This document shows, in pieces, positions 41,800 through 54,115 of a DNA stretch of 64,000 nucleotides (its first letter is position 1; every line of letters starts with the position of its first letter). The stretch comes from Seiridium cupressi (taxonomy: Eukaryota; Ascomycota; Sordariomycetes; Amphisphaeriales; Sporocadaceae). Both the position numbers and the translations under genes were made by a program. The notes under the pieces are model-generated. The model had not been told where the DNA came from and searched no databases. It saw nothing but the letters and a program-made list of their open reading frames with translations. The stretch covers positions 372,001 through 436,000 of the forward strand of contig JARVKI010000008.1 of assembly GCA_036674765.1 (NCBI GenBank), written 5' to 3'.

Positions 41800-44727
41800 G
41801 GCTCATATCGGTCAAATCTCAGAGCTGTATCTATACGGCGCGTTGCCATAAGTAGCTGTGAGTCTACGGTCGTCGGCTTAGTTATGCGCTAGGCTATCCT
41901 ATGAATTCGTAATTAACCGTATAGGGATTATATTAGACAGTAGGGTACCTGCTAAGCCACCCACGGCGCTGACCCCCTGTTTTGAACTACTGATGATTGA
42001 GGTCGGAAAATAGGGTTTTTTTTTGTTTTTTTTTTTAAAAAATCCGATTAGCTAGGAAGGCTAACATAACGTTGTATTATGCTAACTGATATAGTTTTTG
42101 CGCTGTAAGTTAATTGCTAGTTTATAAGATAATACGTTATGAGTTTACCGTCCACAACTATGCGGCAAGCCAATTAGGCTATTTCGATAGATTTAGTAGA
42201 AAACGACTAAATCTAGGGTACATATGCAGGTCGTCTAACGTTATCGCGATTGGCTTGTTAAGCGTCCAATCAGATTGTGTACTAGACCTGCCGAAATTTA
42301 TAGAAGTTTAAAAAGGTAAGGATAACCGAATGCCACTAATAGGAAGCAGAGCCTTTCGGAATAATAACTAATAATATGAACAGAAATGAATACAATCTTC
42401 TTCTGTGATGTGCTTGAAAAATAAAGGTTAAGCCTTTTTAAAGAGTAAAGCATATTTTATATTATTTTTACTGCAATTATATTAGTATTTAGTCCGAGAC
42501 CCGGGTACGAAAGGCTTTTTTTTTAAGGGAATATGCCTTATTATTAATTTATTAGATTTCGCTAAAGGTTATGTTCCCGATATAGTAAATCTAATTCGGG
42601 AATCAAAATTATAACTATTTTTCGTTATAAACTATTATGCTTGTTTTTGTATAGGGTATAATTAATGACTTACAAGGTAATAAACTTTTATAATGACTTA
42701 AATCCTGTGATAACTCTTACGTTTATGGCGGTAGACGAATACGCCTCGGTGTTAATTACCAGAATGGCCATAAGGTATAATAAATTAAATGACAATAATA
42801 TTTCAACGTTGTATCAAGCTTAATAACACTTATAATAATTATAAGGATTTATAATACTATATCCTTAAACAGTAGAAAGTTATATACTTATATATCTAAT
42901 GCTAATTATATACTATCTAGCCATATCCTTACCATATGTTGAACCTGGGACATTTCGATCACTACATGTATGTATCGGGCTAGTGTTCAGAGTAATGGCC
43001 GCTCATTCGGAGCACTACTTATGCTCATGTGGACGAATCGTCGCATTTATGGAGACCCGTATTGCCGATATATATTCACAAGGGTACCGAGCATTCCGAG
43101 GGCTACCTCCTACAATGTAGGGAATGTCTCATACCCCGCGACTGCCAAGAATTTTTAGTGGTGGGATAGCGTTCCTGCAGTGGCGTGCATCTGTAACAGG
43201 GGCCACCAGGCAGATGATAGAGCCTTTAGACCTTTCATTCCTGTTCGACCATTCCTACCTCACTCATATCAAGGCTAAACTAGTAGCCTGATTGAGTCAG
43301 GTAGCTAATCTGCCAGGATCATCCTGGCGCGGGAATTGAGTAGCACTACTTGAATTGGTTTGGACTTGAAGGCCAGAACTTTCTCAATGACTCGTGTCGA
43401 TGGAAAAAGCGGTGGAGCCATTCAAGTTACTGGTATCTATTTCTGTGATAACTTATGCAACCTTGAATGCTGGTCATGAAGGCGGCATTTGGCAGTGATT
43501 CTTCAGGAAAACATGTTGGAGGAAGCAATATAAGCAATGACTCCTGAGTGCCAAGCCAGCTGATATGGACCAGCTTCAGAACGTAGCACCTCTAGGCTTG
43601 TTACACGTATCTTCCAAGGGAGCGCGTGTGGGTCTGCCGCAACAGCTTGTTCGAAATAATAGCGATGTGTGCTCTCAGGACTGCAATCACTACATGCAAA
43701 CATCGTGTAGATAGACATAGCTACAGCACTCATAAGGCTAGACCGGGCAGTAGAGGGAGCAGCTGACGGGGATCTACCCACTGTATTATAGCGGCACAGT
43801 TCCAAATGCATAACTACATTGTATCTCTATTGATCTCTCCACTTATTTACTCGATAGCGCTGCACGTCATTCCTCGATTCTGGTTGATTGGCTCTCACAC
43901 CTGTGCCCAATTCGTCCTCGAAACATCAGCACCAGCTCCGAACTTAATCCTATCAAGGCGCCTAGTCACCACACTCGAGATTAAGAATGCTCCGCTTAAG
44001 CTTTCAAAGCCATTGCTAAAACTAAGCGGCCGTATTTAGACGGCATATCTCCTCACTTCCAGGAGAGATGAACTTGGCCATGCTCCTTGGCAAATAGATT
44101 GCGTTGGCTTTATATTGATCTCTAAGTCACTATCCTGTTACACGAACACAAGACATCAGCTTTCACTCGAGACCACGTGACTAAATCAATGCCACACACC
44201 CGAATCGGCGAGGCTTCCAGACATATATCCCGGTAGAGACACATCCATCAAATCATTGGTGGCATCCGGTTTCGCAACGAACTGCCCAATTCACACGTAT
44301 ACATCGATTCGGGAATACTTGACAAGACCGGAAGTCTGCCCGAACCAACAATAGCCAATAGACTTCGAAATTCCGCCTTATTCCCCCCGGTCCACTTAAC
44401 TCCTCGCCAATTGACTAATACCAGACTCCACCCAACCGGTCGAGTGCCATCGGACGCCATAGCGCCCAGAAGTCCGATAGAGCGAAAGCATCGGGGCACC
44501 TGGTATCCACCCCGGCCCCTCCCGAAATCGTCAATCGATTCAGCGGATATTTCTAATGAATTGATAGAAGCTACCGATAAGAGCTTCATATTCAAGGCCG
44601 TCCAATGTCTCGTGAGCCGAATTAAAGTTGAGCCTTGTTTACTGAGTTGTGCGTGCTGTTTGCTTCTCTGCTACTATCCTCGCTGGTGCAAAGTCTGCGA
44701 CCTACTGCATTGCATACTCCGTCGAAG
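41800..44727. other. intergenic; AT-rich island at about 41990-42960
   Basis: From about 41990 to 42960 the sequence is dominated by A, T and TA dinucleotides, with T9/T11 runs at 42016-42036 and no coding frame. This is the composition left by repeat-induced point mutation of a transposon in many Pezizomycotina, but no transposon motif survives. 43.0-44.7 kb is of normal composition without a recognised gene. A GATAAG at 44576-44581 lies 147 bp before the amine oxidase start. Confidence 0.55.
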
Positions 44728-46898
44728 ATGCACCCCCTCGACCCCCTCACTTCGGCCGAGATCTCCTTGGCGGCCAAGATTATAAAGAGCCACAATCCCG
44801 AGGGCAGCGTGCACTTCAAGAACATCACACTGATCGAGCCGCCCAAGAAAGAGCTGAGGAGGTTCCTCGCCGCCGAGAGAAATGGCAAGGCTGCGCCTCT
44901 ACCTGCGCGCCGAGTATCTGCGCTGTACTATCACCGTGGGACTGCCGATCTGTTCTGCGCGACTGTGGACTTGAAGACCAAAAAGGTGGACGGCGTGGAG
45001 CAGCTGAATTCCCGCTACTTCGGCCAAGTTGATATGGACGAGGTGATCGAGGTGCGTGATAAGTGCTTGAATCATCCCAAGGTCATTGAGCGGATACGCC
45101 GTTACGGGCTGCCGGACAACTTCGTTGTGGTATGCGACACTTGGCCGTATGGCCGGGACTCGGAGAAGTTGGGAAGGAGGCTTTCACAGGTGAGACTGAT
45201 TCCATCGTCTGGGACCTATTGACGGGCAAGCCACGTTAATGCTAACCGTACCTGCAGTGCTTTCTTTACGCCAGGAACGGCTCCCATCCAGGTGCTAATG
45301 CCTATGACAACCCCTTACCATTCTCCCCGGTGATGGATTATCTCACCAGAGAGCTGGTGTCCATTATCGAGTTGCCTATCGGTGCAGATCACAGTCTGAC
45401 ACCAGATGCCAAGTATATTCCCCACGAGCCCAAAGAGTGGCACCATGAGCTCCATTCCATACCGCCCAGAACGGACCTCAAGCCGCTTACCGTTCACCAG
45501 CCGCTCGGGGCCTCCTTTACGGTTGATGGGCACCTCGTGACGTGGCAGAAATGGCGTTTCAGGGTTGGCTTTAACTGGCGCGAGGGCATGGTGCTGCACG
45601 ACGTGACCTACGACGGAAGAGAGCTATTCCATCGCCTGAGTTTGAGCGAGATGTTCGTGCCATATGGCGATCCCAGAACGCCATACTCGAGAAAGAGTGT
45701 CTTCGATGTGGGTGATATCGGAGCTGGTGTCGCTGCAAACAACTTGGCGCTGGGATGTGACTGCCTAGGACTTATCAAGGTGAGTTTGCTCCTGTCTGTA
45801 CGGCACTCAACATATCAATTCAACAGCTGCTGATGATGACTGTCACAGTACTTCTCATTCACACTCAGCAATTCGAATGGTGAGATTGTCGAGAAACCAA
45901 ATGCCATATGCATGCACGAAATAGATGATGGGATCGGATGGAAGCACACTAATAATGCAACTCAACAGGTCTCAATCGTGAGATCGCGCGTCCTCGTACT
46001 TCAAACTATCCTCACTGTGGGAAATTACGAATACATTTTCATGTGGCACTTCGACCAGGCAGCGGGTCTCCACTACAGGATTCAGGCCACAGGTATTCTC
46101 TCTACAGTCCCTATTGCACCAGGCGTAACTGTACCCTGGGGTACCAATGTCAACGATGGGGTTATGGCCCCATACCACCAACACGTTTTCTCTTTACGAA
46201 TCGACCCGGCATTAGACGGCGACAAGAACAGTTTCGTCGAGGAAGATTCTATTCCCATGCCATTCGACGATAACAATCCAGTCGGTGTGGGCTATATCAC
46301 AGAAAAGAGAGTTCTCTCAACCTCGGGCTACTCAGAGGCGCGGCCCAATAGGGTCCACAAGATCATTAATCCCTCCGTAACCAACAGAATCACCGGCCGG
46401 CCGGTCGCGTATGCGGTTCATAGCCCACAGAAACAGATGCTGCTGGCACACCCTCAATCCTGGCACGGCAAGCGCGCAAAATTTGCTCTACAACCATACT
46501 GGGTCACCTCTCACCGCGACAGTGAACTGTACGCCGCGGGCGATTACACGTACCAATCCCTGCCCGAGGAGGATGCGCCGGTTGGTAGCACTGTCCCCGG
46601 CCGGGGCGATGTTGCCACCTGGGCAGCCAGAGGCGACAAGGTGGATAACGAGGACTTTGTTCTCTGGCACTCCATCAGTTTGACACACAATCCTCGCCCG
46701 GAGGACTATCCGGTCATGCCCTGTGAGACCATGGTCGTAAGCCTGAAGCCTAGTGGTTTCTTTGAGCAGAACCCCGCCCTGGATGTGCCACAGAGTACCC
46801 AAAGAGCAAATCAGAGTGTTTTGCATGACGAGCGACGTGGCACAGCTTCAGGGGTCAGGTCCAGTGGGACCACAGGGTGCTGCACGCCTAAGCTCTGA
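44728..46898 (+). CDS. copper amine oxidase
   Basis: Three exons (44728..45189, 45258..45779, 45849..46898) give 677 residues; introns of 68 and 69 nt. Catalytic set is complete. Tyr388 in VGNYEYIF is the precursor of the topaquinone cofactor. Asp304 in VFDVGDIGAG is the base. Copper ligands are His438 and His440 (YHQHVF) and His608 (SLTHNPRPEDYPVM). Function: oxidative deamination of primary amines to aldehyde, ammonia and hydrogen peroxide, which lets fungi use amines as nitrogen source; most fungal forms are peroxisomal or cytosolic. No signal peptide from the chosen ATG (MHPLDPLTSAEI). The C-terminal 35 residues after the FFEQNPALDVPQ block look non-conserved. Convergent with a Zn2Cys6 gene 116 bp away. 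Confidence 0.93.
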
Positions 46899-47014
46899 TC
46901 TGACCTCTTACTTCTCGCTCGATTCATTTCTGTTTTCATATGTAATCGTCTAGCATGAAAAGGAGATGTCTGAGCTAGATCGAAGCTTGATGAAAGTTGT
47001 ATCGGCACTCAAAT

Positions 47015-49599
47015 CTAGTAATACCCATGATCTGAAATAGCCCCGATATTTGTCGTCGACTCAAAGTTGTTGTACATATTGAGTGCGGGGTTTGTTGAGT
47101 CGACCCATTGCAAATCCAAGCCGTGCATAAGGTTGGCAGCTTCCCCAGAGGAGCCGTCGGCGACAATGGAGGGGTGAATAGCGCCATCCGCCATGTCCCC
47201 GGTGTCGTCGCAGACGAATTCTTTTGTCGCCATTTCATGGATCATTCGTAATGTCGGGCGGTGAATAACGATTTTGCTCATGTTGTTCCAGTTAGCCTCA
47301 ATACCCGTTCGCCCTGCCTGCCGTATTGCCGTCGGTCTTTCCCAAGTCTGCCCGATGGGCATCTCTCTTGCCAAGATTTCAAAGACGTCTCGCACGCACT
47401 CGGCTTCAACCCATCGCTCTGAAAGAATTGCCAGAGTGCTTGAGCAGGCGCGTATGGCGTCAGAGACGTCGACGGACTTGTAGGATTCTTTCCAATGTGA
47501 TATTGGTGTTGCATAGAAACAGTAAAGAAGATTCACTCCAATTTGAAACTGGGTAAGAAGCTGATGGTGGGATATTAATTTGCAACCTCTCAAGATAGAA
47601 TCTGGTTGACTTACACCAAGCCATGGTTTAGCAATCTCTCGCGCCATTTGAAATTTACGAAACATGAGAAGAGCCTGGCAGCAGGCCTGGAGAGACAAAT
47701 CGCCAGTCAATCCCTTCGCCGTCATCCTCGTAGGCCGGTACAGCATGATGAGATTGTAGTAATAGATCATCTTGAGCCATCCTGGGCTCACATATCCCTT
47801 TCGGGACGGTTCCGATAATGCTTCAGAGTGGTTGCCCCAGGCGTTGAGCTTCTGCATAATGCCTATACGCCACACATCAGCCTGGCTAGAATCAACAACG
47901 AAGTTTTTGGAGAGTAGAGTTTCTTGAATTTCCGATTCGAGCGTTCGGCTTTTCAGCACATGGAGGGCTGCTGACACACTAGTTGGTGAGGAGCAATCCA
48001 GGAATTGTGAGGTCGCATGACCATTCGAGGCTACGGTCAGTAATTGGTCATCGCCAATGTTATCGAAAAACTGCGAATGATCAGCGGATGGACCCTTGCC
48101 TGTAATTGAGGCTAACTTGCTGGCACCGTGATGTGATGATCTGGAATCGAGTATGGAAAGTCATATGTGCTGCAGACTGCTCGATCAATTCCATACGCAC
48201 ACCAGAAAACCCTCCTTCGATGTTGAATGTGTACTACTGCGTCGCAATTTATGGGTGCAGGCTCGGTTTCGGCGAGGTGTAGTTGCGCCATGACGCACAA
48301 ACGGACCGTGGAAGAAGAAAGAGCGATGATGCTCTCGTGAGAAGGCATATGAAGAGCGTAGACTGTGAGCAAGAGGAAGCCTTGAGCTCGAAGTATCAAG
48401 TCCGGTGACTGAACTATATATGGCAGGTATCTGGACGTTGCAAGTGTGTACAATGCCTTAGTCGTCGCCATCAGTCAGTCTTCGATCCTGCTGACTTTAA
48501 ACCGTGGGAAAATAGTCTTACCTGAGACTTGGTTAATCCGTTGGGCCGAGTCTTGGTCATTAAGAAGGCAATAGAATACACCTTGGATTTGTAACAATCA
48601 ATGTTAGCATCTGCAATGACTCTGGTGATATGCTAGAGGGAAACTCACCATGTGCACAAAGAATCCTTTCCAATGGCACGTTGAAGTTAGTGAATCTCTG
48701 GCTGTCCTCCATGATTCAGCCCATTGCAGGAATTCGTGTTTGAGTAGAAACGGATATTGAGAGTGGGCCATGTCGAAGTAAGTCTGGATTAATGATCGCT
48801 CAGTCTCTGGGTCTAGGTCAGGCACTTCCCGTACAGCTTCGTCATGGCCCATCTGGAGTTGCGGACTGTAGATTCCGGACAGCGCGCCGAATATATCGGT
48901 AGGACCCTTTGCTGCAGGGGCGGCTTCCCAGGGCGCGGCTGCGCCAAATTTGCCTGTTTCATACTGGAGAGGAGATTCTAGTTGGTTCCCGGCTTGATAG
49001 CTGTGGCTACCATCGTGGGAAGACTATATAGTTCGCTGAGGTCAGCCGCCGCCATGAACGAGTACGGAGCTGACGATCAAGATGCTGCTCCACCGGACTT
49101 GTGGGTCTTACCCGTAGCGGACTCCTTGAGTCTGACTTGAGCTGATCACGCTGTTGAGCCGCATCAATATGATCGAGACGCTCCTGAGGGATGAGTGCCT
49201 CCAGCTGAGCAACTCGCTCCTCCAAGCGTTGCACATAGCTGAATCAGTTGTTAGTACATCCTAGCACCAGAACCAAGCTTGTCGCAGTTAGTGGCGAGAT
49301 GGACGAACTCTGCTTCTAATGGCGGCCTTGTCGGCGCCGATATAGTGGGAATGCATTCTGATGGAGGTGTAAGAGGAGCCTGTCAAAGCCGGGCCGGATG
49401 CTCACGTACCGGATCCGGACTGGGTGCAATTGTCACACGGCCGAACCTCAGTGCACTAACGAGCAGGTCAGCAGTGGGGTCACAACAGCGACACTGGAAG
49501 TCCTGGGCCGACCTTCTGCTTTCTGTGCCGGCAACGTTTACACGCCAGTGGCTTATGTCTCCTGGGCGCGTCTTGCTCCGCCGGGTCCGACATTTTCAT
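47015..49599 (-). CDS. Zn2Cys6 fungal transcription factor (Fungal_trans), nine exons
   Basis: Exons: 49599..49513, 49455..49410, 49357..49309, 49238..49112, 49023..48649, 48581..48522, 48456..48121, 48070..47615, 47560..47015. They total 693 residues with all phases exact. The zinc cluster is spread over three exons and reads CKRCRHRKQKC, then PC, NC and SEC, spacing C-x2-C-x6-C-x5-C-x2-C-x6-C. A coiled coil YVQRLEERVAQLEALIPQER follows directly. Central domain: QGFLLLTVYALHMPSHESII, HRRRVFWCAYGIDRAVC, and PDHHITVP continuing into FFDNIGDDQL. That last join uses a GC-AG intron (GCAAGT donor at 48120). The final intron (54 nt) is in frame and stop-free. Candidate regulator of the neighbouring amine oxidase, from position only. 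Confidence 0.88.
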
Positions 49600-51229
49600 G
49601 TCTCGCTCTGGCCTTCAGTTCCATGGATGATGCAGGTAATTTGAAAGTGACGTCTCAGTTGCGTATTTACTTGGGCATGTTCGATAGGTGTCTTAGCCGC
49701 CGGAGAGCATGGGGATTCCGCGGCGAATGTGTTTATCCGATGCAAGTCCCCTCCATCCTGCCTTTTTCTCGAGCTTGCTGGCAGACAAGGTTCGCGCTGT
49801 CGACCATCCTAGCGTTTTGGCACAGCGAGATTGGGCCCAGGACGTGCCAGGTGCTGGGTCGGAGTCGGACGCTCGAATAGACCCCTGTTCTTCCGCTACG
49901 GGTGGATACAACGTTGTGGTAATGGTAATGCGATCTACCAGTAGCTAATCAAGAGGGACAGTGGCCCGCTGTCTTCTTTCGCTTGATTGGGAATGACAGG
50001 GTTTTAATTTATACGACTTGATAAGAAGTCGGCAAATGTGTTACACTCACATTGGTTGCTATACTGTAGGTCCCCAATCGTTTGCGCTGGGCACACGAGA
50101 TAACTCTTGCGAAGGCAGTCTTTACTACCATCGTTAGATCTGCGCTCGGAACGCCGCAACTCACCAGATTGGCTCATGAACCAAAATAACCGTATGCTAA
50201 GACGAATTCGATCCGATCATCGTTTCAGCCGCACCGGAGGTCGCTAATCAGGATCTGCTGTGGACTCAACCCTTACGTCAATATGTGTCGAATGGGTTTA
50301 CGGCTTATGTACTATCCATCTAGACGGCAGACGGCAATTATGCCCAGGTATTTGATTCGTTACATACGTTGATCAACCTCGCATCAAACTTTGTTCGCTG
50401 ATAGAGTGGGTTATTCCACTGGGTCTAATCTAATGAACTACATTGTCCTGGCTGTGTTCTATCAAAAAGCGGTTCGCTTAGTTGCTTGATTCCCTCAACT
50501 ATGGAAACTTCTTCGTGAAATGCCCGACATAGTCTGATCGTAACGCATCCCGCTTCGGATGGTGACACGTTGCCAAGGTTCCCTTTCACCACAAACATTT
50601 TATCGTGGGCGAACTTCAGGTCATCCTGTTCCCAACGCAGCTTTTGCCAATGTAGATGTAAGGATAGTGCCCTCGGGTAGTGTTATAAGAAGAAAGAAGA
50701 ATCGGCCAGCCATTTTGACATCTTGCCTACCAGAAATGCATTGACCAAAGATCAAGGAGATATCCTTATTCGGCCTCGCTTTAGAATAGGGCTTGCCAGT
50801 ACTTGTCCTGACGCCCAGAGGCTCTAAATATCGCTTGATAGCACCGTCATAGCATGATAATGTCGGCACTTAGCACGAACACAAGCTATGCATATCACCC
50901 AGGGTCGTGGACATCAATCGGAAGCTCAATCCTCATTCTAAATGGGTTAATAAAATGTACAATGGATCATTTTCCAAGATCGTTGCATCTGGGGTAAGGG
51001 TGTCGTGGTCGGAAGGCACATCTGCACTTTCGACATTCCTAGCATCTACATAAGCTTCAACATTCAAGTAGGAAGAGTTATGCGGCTGACATACGATGCT
51101 TAATGGTGCGTCTGTCTCTGAAGGAAAACCCGGTCACCTACATGTAGGTTCCACTTCATCGGGCAGATGCTCAGCTCTCTAAGAACACGTGAAATAAACG
51201 CTCATTCCCTGTGAATAAATTGACCTTGT
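49600..51229. other. intergenic, no gene recognised
   Basis: Promoter of the 49599 regulator plus about 1.3 kb without recognisable coding sequence; may contain decayed DNA at the edge of the pseudogene-rich stretch. Confidence 0.45.
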
Positions 51230-51235
51230 TCAGAC

Positions 51236-51810
51236 CTCAATAGAGAGAGTCATATACATCATCGGAAATGACCAGCGCATCATATTCGATAGCCAATCGA
51301 AAAGGTTAAGACGGGGCCGTAGTGACATGGTCTTGCCAATGGGATTCGAGAATGTCGGTACTACGTAGATGACGTGCTTGAAAATCTTCTCGTAGTCAGC
51401 CGAAGGTATTTTGAAATATGGAATATCAAACTGGCAGTTCTCGGCCAGGGCCGCCCGCAGCAATTCCAAAGCAATACCTTCATCGTCCTCTGGAACTCCA
51501 CGCATATTCCAACGGGACCGCAATCTTCGACAACTGGGCTGGCTAGAAAGTATGTAGGCTCCACCATTCGGATACGCCGCGCGTATGTTGAACCAGTGAA
51601 CCGAAGCAGGGCATTGGATAAGTTCTGCGGAGCACCTCCTGCTATGCATATCCGAGACTCTTCGATAGCATTTAGATTATCGTGGTATGTGGAACCTAGC
51701 CACGGCGCCGTCTCGATCCGAAGAAGAGCATTGCCACGATTAGGACATGTACCAGTGCCCCCGTGGCGGCATCGTAATTTGTAATAATATCATTTGCGCT
51801 TGCATTCAAC
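51236..51810 (-). pseudogene. PLP-dependent aminotransferase (class I/II) fragment
   Basis: Three frames of the minus strand carry consecutive pieces of a fold-type I aminotransferase of the 2-aminoadipate/aromatic type. GGAPQNLSNALLRFTGSTYA to VEPTYFLASPVVEDCG is in one frame (the family has GGASQNL). MRGVPEDDEGIALELLRAAL through FKHVIYVVPTFSNPIGKTMS is in the second. YDALVISDDVYDSLY, the Asp/Tyr pair that contacts PLP, is in a third. The lysine-containing C-terminal half is absent, so no active enzyme is possible. The N-terminal part is unrecognisable. Lies next to an aldehyde dehydrogenase pseudogene and near a permease, hinting at a former amino acid or GABA degradation module. Confidence 0.8.
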
Positions 51811-52689
51811 TCTGCGGATGGGAGCAGGGAATGAAAGGGCCCTCCTAGCTGCAAATTGATACGCTTGCCAGCTGGTGTGGTAGAAGTTTATGAATTTAAT
51901 TACTAGATGAACTTGTTTCGGCGATTATACATACAATTCGCGAGAGGGCTGCCGAGTCAGCTATCATGAGTCTCTCTGAGTAAATTTGTCAAGGCAAAAT
52001 GTCTGGGGCATTTCGCAGAAAGTCGGTTATCATGGCCTTCGATCCGATCTTAATGCAATCGGGCGCGGAGTCCGATGAGCCCGCCGGCCCACAACAATTC
52101 ATACACTACACTTAAGGTTACTACATTATAATATATACCCCACACAGCGCGTACGTATAGATCCACTAACCTATCACCTATCCCGATCTCAATTAGTGCT
52201 GGAACCCAAAGGTTTGGGCTCTCTGTTGACTTGAACAGCACAGCTGACTTTGCGCTCGTTTATTTTCGATCAGAAACTTCTCTCTGAAATATCCACCGAG
52301 CTTGATTTGATGAGATTACTGAAGATGGGATCTGGTCACTGGATGTAGCATATAACCATATCTCTACAAGTACCATTTGAGGTGAGTGATGTGTATAACT
52401 GAGCTCAATCGGCCTAAAATTCTCAGAAATCATTCTTTGATCGCGGGAAACTGGGTAGAAGCAGCATCGTGAAAGTGACTCAACTGACTGGTTTGTACAA
52501 TCATTCAACACCGACGAAGAAGAAGTCTGATCATTCTCTAGATCCTCGAAGTGGTGAAGACTGGGCCTCGGTTCCATACAACGGGGTAGTTGACGGCGAG
52601 GGTTGTGCAACCACTTGCTTTAGCGTTTACATTCATTGCCAACTTGTTCTTGTCGTCGAGGATACAACCCGCAGTACAGGCAGCTCACA
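51811..52689. other. spacer between two pseudogenes
   Basis: Divergent flanks of the aminotransferase (-) and aldehyde dehydrogenase (+) remnants; no conserved protein signal. Probably their former promoters. Confidence 0.4.
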
Positions 52690-54115
52690 AAACATACCTC
52701 ATATGCAGCATAATACGCCTTCACCAGTCCGCTCCCAATATTCCCTCAATGGAGCATGCTCGCCAAGGAGAATAAGGAAGGCCTGGATAATAGCATCACG
52801 TATGAGACTGGAAAGCCAATAGCCGAGCCCTTGGCCGAGCTAGACCACGCTATCAACTCTTCTTATTGGTTTGTTGGGGAGGCGGACGGGGCTGCTGGCT
52901 GCACGATGATCATAAAGGTCTCCCCGGAAACGCCGTGTTCCGTACTTACATTGGCGAGTTTGGCTGATGGAGCCGGAATTCCTAGGGGAGTCCTGAACGT
53001 CTTGATATTAGTTTGAGTATTACAAGACCCCATCATTGAGCGAGGCGTTATGTCGCCATCTGTTGGTCAGAAGAGTGACATTTACCGGATCAATATGTTG
53101 AATTTGCACCGGACAATGTTCCTCTCTATTGACACCACATCATTCAGACCCGGGTTTGAATGCTTGTGACAGAGATGTGCGCAAGGAACCTCAAGAAAGT
53201 CACACTTGAGTTGGAAGGGAACTGTCCCATTATTGTTCTTAATGATGCAGACCTGTTACAAGCCGCCGATGGTGCGTCCCCAGATGTCGAAGTCGCCATC
53301 TTGCTATGGAGCTCTCGACCTACTGACATGAGCAAACACGCTTTTGGGCTTGGAATGGCGGAACGTCGGTCAAACGTGCATCAGCGCCAACCGCATCCAC
53401 GTTCAAATCGGGTGCGTACGACAAATGCGCCACGATATGCAAGGAGAAACTTTAAATTTTGTTCCTGGCCATGGCAGCTCGTTGACCTCAACTCTTGGGG
53501 CTGTCACCACCGCAGAGCCTTGAGCGAGCAACTGCACGAGTAGAGAATGCGAAGAACCACGGGGCAATATCCTCGCTGGGACGGGCAAAAGTCCCACATA
53601 GCATGGGCTTTTTCACTCAGCCAACTTTCATCGCGAATGCGATCAACATTATGCGCGTTACGGACGAGGTGTCATTTGCACCCATCCTGACGTGACACAA
53701 ACTCGACAGAGAGCGAAGCAATCCAGGCTGCAAAACGATACCCCGGTATGAACCTTACAACTCCTGCGCTTCTCCCTCGCCGTTCCATGGTTGACACGCA
53801 TGTAGATGGGGCTTGCCTCGCACCTTTTTACTGAGGACCCGGACCGTGCTTGGAGACTCTTTGGCCACTCGGGAGCAGACCTGATTGGGTTGAATACGAG
53901 TACGCAAACCATGAAGATGAGCTTTGCAACGTGCATAACGAACTGACTGTTCTAGCCTCTAGGCGCAACCACTAGAGCCGATTCACCGTTTGGTGACCTG
54001 AAGGAATCGGGTCATGGCAGAGAAGCAGAAAAAGACGTCGCGGTCGAGAAATATTTGGGCACTAAAGCGGTATCAGTGGCACTGGAGGCTCGACTATAAT
54101 GCAATTAGAAATTTC
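52690..54115 (+). pseudogene. aldehyde dehydrogenase (succinate-semialdehyde type) pseudogene
   Basis: Blocks in correct order but different frames: NSITYETGKPIAEPLAELDH, SYWFVGEADGAAG, IIKVSPETPCSVLTLASLAD with GAGIPRGVLNVL (52756-53016), LKKVTLELEGNCPIIVLNDA with DLLQAADGA (about 53180-53275), PPQSLERATARVENAKNHGA (about 53500-53560), FTQPTFIANA, and SPFGDLKESGHGREAEKDVA with EKYLGT (about 53980-54070). The SPFGGLKESG and TPQSLERAT motifs point to the NAD(P)-succinate-semialdehyde dehydrogenase group. The stretch that should hold the catalytic Cys (GQTC) is scrambled near 53300, and the LELGG Gly is mutated to Glu. Multiple frameshifts; not functional. An intact enzyme would finish GABA catabolism to succinate. 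Confidence 0.85.

Noticed and set aside
43503..43811. 102-codon minus-strand frame
   Set aside because: No similarity recognised; composition is that of random sequence.
44635..44727. Signal-peptide-like N-terminus for the amine oxidase
   Set aside because: It would begin at TTG, not ATG; the ATG at 44728 gives the family N-terminus.
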